Source of the DNA: Spyradosoma sp004558035
Lineage (GTDB): Bacteria; Verrucomicrobiota; Verrucomicrobiia; Opitutales; UBA953
Direction: 5' to 3'
Assembly: GCF_050314555.1 (NCBI RefSeq)
Contig: NZ_JBNPNH010000009.1
Span: forward strand, 8,680-72,679
DNA length: 64,000 nt
Part shown: positions 60,982-64,000 of the stretch, one piece after another
Numbering within the stretch: the stretch's first letter is position 1
How the letters are laid out: the number at the start of each line of letters is the position of its first letter
Notes under the pieces: generated by a model
What the model saw: the letters and a program-made list of their open reading frames with translations, nothing else
What the model was told of the DNA's origin: nothing
The model's database searches: none
Made by a program: the position numbers and the translations under genes

Positions 60982-61680
60982 TCAGAACGTGTATTTGTAG
61001 CCGATCGAGAACATGTGATAGTTCTGCGCCTCGACCTTCAGCTTGTCGCCGGTGGGACCGACTTCCGGACGCGCCGTCGAGCCGACGAAATCGTAGCCGA
61101 CCGTCACCGCGTGGTGCGCGTTGAACGCCCATTCCGCGCCGACGCCAGCGCCGTAGAGGAAGCCGACCTCGCTCTCGTCGTATTTTTCGTCGATCATCTT
61201 GTCGTCGCCTTCGACCCAGAGATAGCCGAGCCCGACGCGCGCGCCCGCGAACACGGAAAAATGCTCCGTCGCCTGCCAGCGCAGATTCGCGCCGACCGCG
61301 AGCTGCGCCTCGACGACCGACACCTTTCTGTCCTCATCGAGGACGCCGTTCCAGTAGGTTTCGATCTCTTCGGAGCCGCTGCCGAAGCCGACGATGCCGA
61401 AGAATTCCGGCGTCAGTCCGGGCGCAAGCTCCAGCTCGGCGTTCTTCAGCGTGCAGCGCAGATTGACGCCGCCGATGTCGATCTTGTCGAACTCGGTTTC
61501 GCCTTTGACGATGTCGCTCGTCGGCGTGCCGTAGAAGGCTTCCGCGCCGAGCGAGACCGTCCACGGCGAGGACGCCGTTCCGGGAAGCGCCGCGTCCTGC
61601 GCGAGCGCGCCGACCGCGGGAACGATTGAGGCCGCCGCGACCGTCGCGGCGAGCAGCATGTTTTTGGATGTCTTGATCAT
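60982..61680 (-). CDS. Outer membrane beta-barrel protein
   Basis: This 232-residue protein has a signal peptide (MIKTSKNMLLAATVAAASIV, cleaved after GALAQ). Repeated amphipathic strands follow: WTVSLGAEAFYG, VSVVEAQLAVGANLRW, HFSVFAGARVGLGYLWV, VGFLYGAGVGAEWAF, AVTVGYDFVG. It ends in Phe (MFSIGYKYTF), all typical of an 8-10-stranded opacity/OmpX-type barrel. Its role is unknown. It is monocistronic, with its own promoter element that resembles that of the downstream TPS operon. Confidence 0.85.
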   Translation of the reverse strand: MIKTSKNMLLAATVAAASIVPAVGALAQDAALPGTASSPWTVSLGAEAFYGTPTSDIVKGETEFDKIDIGGVNLRCTLKNAELELAPGLTPEFFGIVGFGSGSEEIETYWNGVLDEDRKVSVVEAQLAVGANLRWQATEHFSVFAGARVGLGYLWVEGDDKMIDEKYDESEVGFLYGAGVGAEWAFNAHHAVTVGYDFVGSTARPEVGPTGDKLKVEAQNYHMFSIGYKYTF

Positions 61681-61724
61681 GGTTTTGTGCAGTTTTTGGT
61701 GAACTCGAAAAAAGGTTTTCTGCA

Positions 61725-61779
61725 AGTATAACGAACGAACCCGCAAAATCTTAAATTTTTTTTGAAAAATTTTTTCGGG
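61725..61779 (-). promoter_or_regulatory. Promoter/upstream element of the outer membrane protein gene
   Basis: TATACT (minus strand, 61730-61725) is a good -10 box with an expected leader of about 38 bases. The 50-bp upstream element at 61730-61779 matches 60837-60884 at about 44 of 48 positions, with two single-base indels. Confidence 0.65.
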
Positions 61780-61783
61780 CATG

Positions 61784-61820
61784 AAAAAAGGCGCTCCCGC
61801 GGGCTGCGGGAACGCCTTTT
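61784..61820 (-). terminator. Rho-independent terminator of the GH29 gene
   Basis: Read on the minus strand, AAAAGGCGTTCCCGC and GCGGGAGCGCCTTTTTT form a stem of about 11 bp with one mismatch and a five-base loop, followed by six T. One arm contains the iterated CGTTCCCGC word. Confidence 0.8.
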
Positions 61821-61844
61821 CGGAGAAACGGGAACGCGCCCGCC

Positions 61845-63872
61845 TCACTTTGCTTCGAGGACGCCGATTTCGGCGGCGGAGACGTGGTTCTTCTCCAACG
61901 CGCGCGTGCCCGTGAAGCGGAAGTAGCGCGCGTTCTGCGGCGGGAACGCGATCGTCTGCTCGATCGGGTTGGCGCGGAGGTTGCCGAATTCGCCCTCGGC
62001 GACCTGCCTCCAGCTCTTGCCGTCCGCGCTGAGCTCGAATTTGTAGCGGTCCGTCATGCCCGCGAACGTTCCGTCCTGGCGCGGCAGGTAGGTGAACGCG
62101 CGAAGCTTGAGCGACTCGCCCATGTCGACGACGATCGACTGCGGCGGGCGCAGCTCCTGCTTCATGTGCGTGTGCCAGAACGTGTCCGCCTTGCCGTCGA
62201 TCGCCGCCTTGGCGTTCGTTCCCGCGGGCGCGCTCACGATCTTCCATTTCGTCTTGGGGACTCCGGCAGTCATCAGCGGCGCTTCCGCCTTTTTCAGATT
62301 CAGTCCCGCGGGAAGCTTGAAGAGCGAAAGTTCGGAAATGCACGGGCACGCGGCGGCGCTCGTGATGCGCAGGCGCACGCGTTGCGTCGTCACCGGCTGC
62401 GGCAGCACGAGCATCGCCTGCACGCCGATCGTCTGTCCGGAGACGACTTCCTGCCACTTGCCGCCGACGTCCGCGTCGAGCGCCCAAGCGTCCACGCGCT
62501 GACCGAGGCGGATTTCCTCGCGCACGCGCACGACGTCGAACGTCGCCTTCTGCGGGAGCGTGACGACGGCGGAGGCGGCGGTCGTCTTGTCGTTGGTCGT
62601 CCAGTACGTGTCGGGATCGCCGTCGGTGAGGAACTGCGGGCCGAACGCCGCGGGAAGGTTTTTGCGGACGGTGCGGGATTCCGCCTTGCCGCCGCGCGCG
62701 AAGTCCTTTTTGTAAAGCAGGTCGCGGAGCTTCTTGAACTCGAGGAGCGCCTTGACGTCCTTCGGGTCGAGCTTTCCGGACTTGTCCGGCGCGAGGTTGA
62801 GGATGAGGTTGGCGCCGCGGCCGACGCAGTCGAACCAGACCTGCATGAGCTGCTCGGGCGATTTCGCGGGCGTTCCCGGATGCCAGAACCAGCCGCCGCG
62901 GTTGATCGGCGTGTCGCCCTCGGCGGGCACCCAGCGGTCGCCGCCGCGGATGCCGTGCGCGGAAACGACGTGGCGGCATTTCTCCTTGCAGCTCGCGGGA
63001 TGCGCGGAGCCCGTCTGTTCGGGATTCTGCGTGCCGACCGTGTGCCAGTGCGGATAGCCGACGTGGCCGCCTTCGGAGCCGCCCCAGCGCGCGTCGCCGT
63101 AGTGCGAGGCGCCCCAGACGATGCAGTTCGGCTGCATCTTGCGGATGTTCTTCACGATCTGTTCGAAATTGTAATACTTGTCCGCGCCGCCGGGCGTGTT
63201 GCGGCGTTCCCGCGCGCCGCCGTAATAGCCGTCGCCGCCGTTCGCGCCGTCGAACCAGATTTCGAAGACGTCGCCGTAATTCGTGAGCAGTTCCTCGATC
63301 TGACCGTAGTAGGCCTTGATGTAGCCGTCGCGCCCGTATTCGGGGTGATTGCGGTCCCACGGCGAAAGGTAGGTGCCGAACTTGATGCCGTGCTTTTTGC
63401 AGGCGGCGGCGAATTCCTTGACGACGTCGCCCTTGCCGTTCTTCCAGGGCGATTTTTTGATGCTGTGCTCGGTCGTCTTCGTCGGCCAGGAACACCAGCC
63501 GTCGTGGTGCTTGGCGGTGTAGATCATGCCCGTCATGCCGCCCGCCTTGAAGGTCTTGACGATTTCGTCGGCGTCGAAGTTCTTGGGATCGAAGAGCGAC
63601 TCGCTTTCGTCGCCGTAGCCCCATTCGCGTCCGGTGAAGGTGTTGAGACCGAAGTGCGTGAACGCGTAGAATTCCATGCGCTGCCACTGCACCTGCGGCT
63701 CGGTCGGCGTCGCACCGTAGGGTTTCGGCGCGAGCGGATGCTGTTTCGGGAGCGGCGTCATCCCGGGAACGGGAGCGGCGACGAGCGCCTGCGCGCCCAG
63801 AAGCGCGAACGCGGCGGCCGGAAGCAGGCGCCGGAAGAACGATTTCGACGGGGAGAAACGATTCTGCAACAT
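61845..63872 (-). CDS. Secreted GH29 alpha-L-fucosidase with C-terminal F5/8-type domain(s)
   Basis: This 675-residue protein starts at ATG 63872 with a signal peptide (core LLPAAAFALLGAQALVAA). The GH29 catalytic barrel has FTHFGLNTFTGREWGYGDES, MIYTAKHHDGWCSWP, KFGTYLSPWDRNHPEYG and EIWFDGANGGDGYY, whose Asp208 is the likely nucleophile. Retaining fucosidases of this family act on alpha-1,3/1,4/1,6-linked fucose. From about 430 to the end a discoidin/F5-8-like part (TYWTTNDKTTAASAVVTLP and later DTFWHTHMKQELRPPQSIVV, YFRFTGTRAL) may bind carbohydrate; it looks like two such units. No partner genes are adjacent. Confidence 0.93.
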   Translation of the reverse strand: MLQNRFSPSKSFFRRLLPAAAFALLGAQALVAAPVPGMTPLPKQHPLAPKPYGATPTEPQVQWQRMEFYAFTHFGLNTFTGREWGYGDESESLFDPKNFDADEIVKTFKAGGMTGMIYTAKHHDGWCSWPTKTTEHSIKKSPWKNGKGDVVKEFAAACKKHGIKFGTYLSPWDRNHPEYGRDGYIKAYYGQIEELLTNYGDVFEIWFDGANGGDGYYGGARERRNTPGGADKYYNFEQIVKNIRKMQPNCIVWGASHYGDARWGGSEGGHVGYPHWHTVGTQNPEQTGSAHPASCKEKCRHVVSAHGIRGGDRWVPAEGDTPINRGGWFWHPGTPAKSPEQLMQVWFDCVGRGANLILNLAPDKSGKLDPKDVKALLEFKKLRDLLYKKDFARGGKAESRTVRKNLPAAFGPQFLTDGDPDTYWTTNDKTTAASAVVTLPQKATFDVVRVREEIRLGQRVDAWALDADVGGKWQEVVSGQTIGVQAMLVLPQPVTTQRVRLRITSAAACPCISELSLFKLPAGLNLKKAEAPLMTAGVPKTKWKIVSAPAGTNAKAAIDGKADTFWHTHMKQELRPPQSIVVDMGESLKLRAFTYLPRQDGTFAGMTDRYKFELSADGKSWRQVAEGEFGNLRANPIEQTIAFPPQNARYFRFTGTRALEKNHVSAAEIGVLEAK

Positions 63873-63882
63873 AGTGCCGCGG

Positions 63883-63910
63883 ATTATCCACACGCGCCGA
63901 AAAACCGCAA
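63883..63910 (-). promoter_or_regulatory. Candidate promoter of the GH29 gene
   Basis: On the minus strand TTGCGG and GATAAT are separated by 16 bases. CCGCGGCACT is all that separates the -10-like box from ATG 63872, so the leader would be very short. Confidence 0.35.
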
Positions 63911-64000
63911 CCGAAACTTGCGCGGGAACGCGTCTTTTCGAGCCTGCGTCCGCGCGGCCGCCTTGCCTCATAATAAAAGACACCGAAGAGAAGGCGTTGA

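Noticed and set aside
60826..61779. Interpretation of the AT-rich dyads as rho-independent terminators
   Set aside because: The near-palindromes are AT-only without a GC stem and lie directly upstream of good -10 boxes, so a promoter role fits better. The true terminator near the second copy is the separate GC stem at 61784-61820.
1..64000. tRNA and rRNA genes
   Set aside because: I looked for T-loop (GGTTCGAATCC-type) and rRNA-like conserved stretches in the gaps and found none. A covariance search would be more sensitive.

Overview
This 64 kb window is a gene-dense, high-GC bacterial chromosome segment carrying about 37 protein genes. No rRNA or tRNA gene, CRISPR array or intact mobile element was found. 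The gene content points to the Verrucomicrobiota: two PEP-CTERM surface proteins (one with autotransporter-associated beta-strand repeats), a DUF5069 protein, a TIGR03790 protein, a SUI1-like factor beside obgE, and a SecA with no C-terminal zinc motif. Two predicted secreted fucosidases (GH95, GH29) and a secreted GH35 beta-galactosidase suggest a host-associated (gut or mucosal) glycan degrader, possibly Opitutae-like. The taxonomic call is an inference from family content.

Layout. 1-2.9 kb: glycogen phosphorylase with a strong terminator. 2.9-3.9 kb: an aldo/keto reductase. 3.9-4.7 kb: a repeat-rich gap. 4.7-11.4 kb: a 2215-residue PEP-CTERM beta-helix protein whose gene lies between two inverted 49-bp repeats. 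11.4-11.9 kb: a terminator and a second repeat-rich gap. 11.9-20.1 kb (minus): flavin reductase, GH95, a lipoprotein, secA, a SUI1-like gene and obgE. 20.1-21.1 kb: a scar with two tail-gene-like phage fragments, a small membrane ORF and a short repeat protein. 21.3-23.1 kb: tsaD and a secreted protein of unknown function. 23.2-25.1 kb (plus): a MoxR ATPase and a DUF58 protein. 25.1-30.2 kb (minus): a universal stress protein, a DUF5069 protein and an MCE/Mla-type lipid transporter. 30.3-32.3 kb: clpP-clpX. 32.5-37.3 kb (minus): GH35, nadC and a ClC-CBS transporter. 37.4-39.4 kb (plus): nadK and dinB. 39.5-44.7 kb (minus): hldE-like cytidylyltransferase, TIGR03790, ispF and rnr. 44.8-60.8 kb (minus): PEP-CTERM protein, TpsB transporter and a 4497-residue LktA/FHA-like TpsA adhesin. 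61.0-63.9 kb: an outer-membrane barrel and the GH29 fucosidase.

How the genes work together. Most blocks are housekeeping: protein export, proteolysis, NAD and isoprenoid biosynthesis, tRNA modification, RNA decay and outer-membrane lipid traffic. The accessory character lies in the cell surface. The two giant surface proteins take up about 20 kb, and the secreted glycosidases would act outside the cytoplasm.

The main unusual observations are five. First, GGGAACG is strongly over-represented and seems to be held by codon choice; its full palindrome CGTTCCCGCGGGAACG occurs intact three times. Second, a small PEP-CTERM gene is tightly coupled to a two-partner secretion pair. Third, a ~50-bp upstream element is shared by that operon and the neighbouring porin-like gene. 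Fourth, a recurrent start context puts a -10-like hexamer and CGCGG directly before ATG, suggesting leaderless mRNAs. Fifth, several families of modular intergenic repeats are present.
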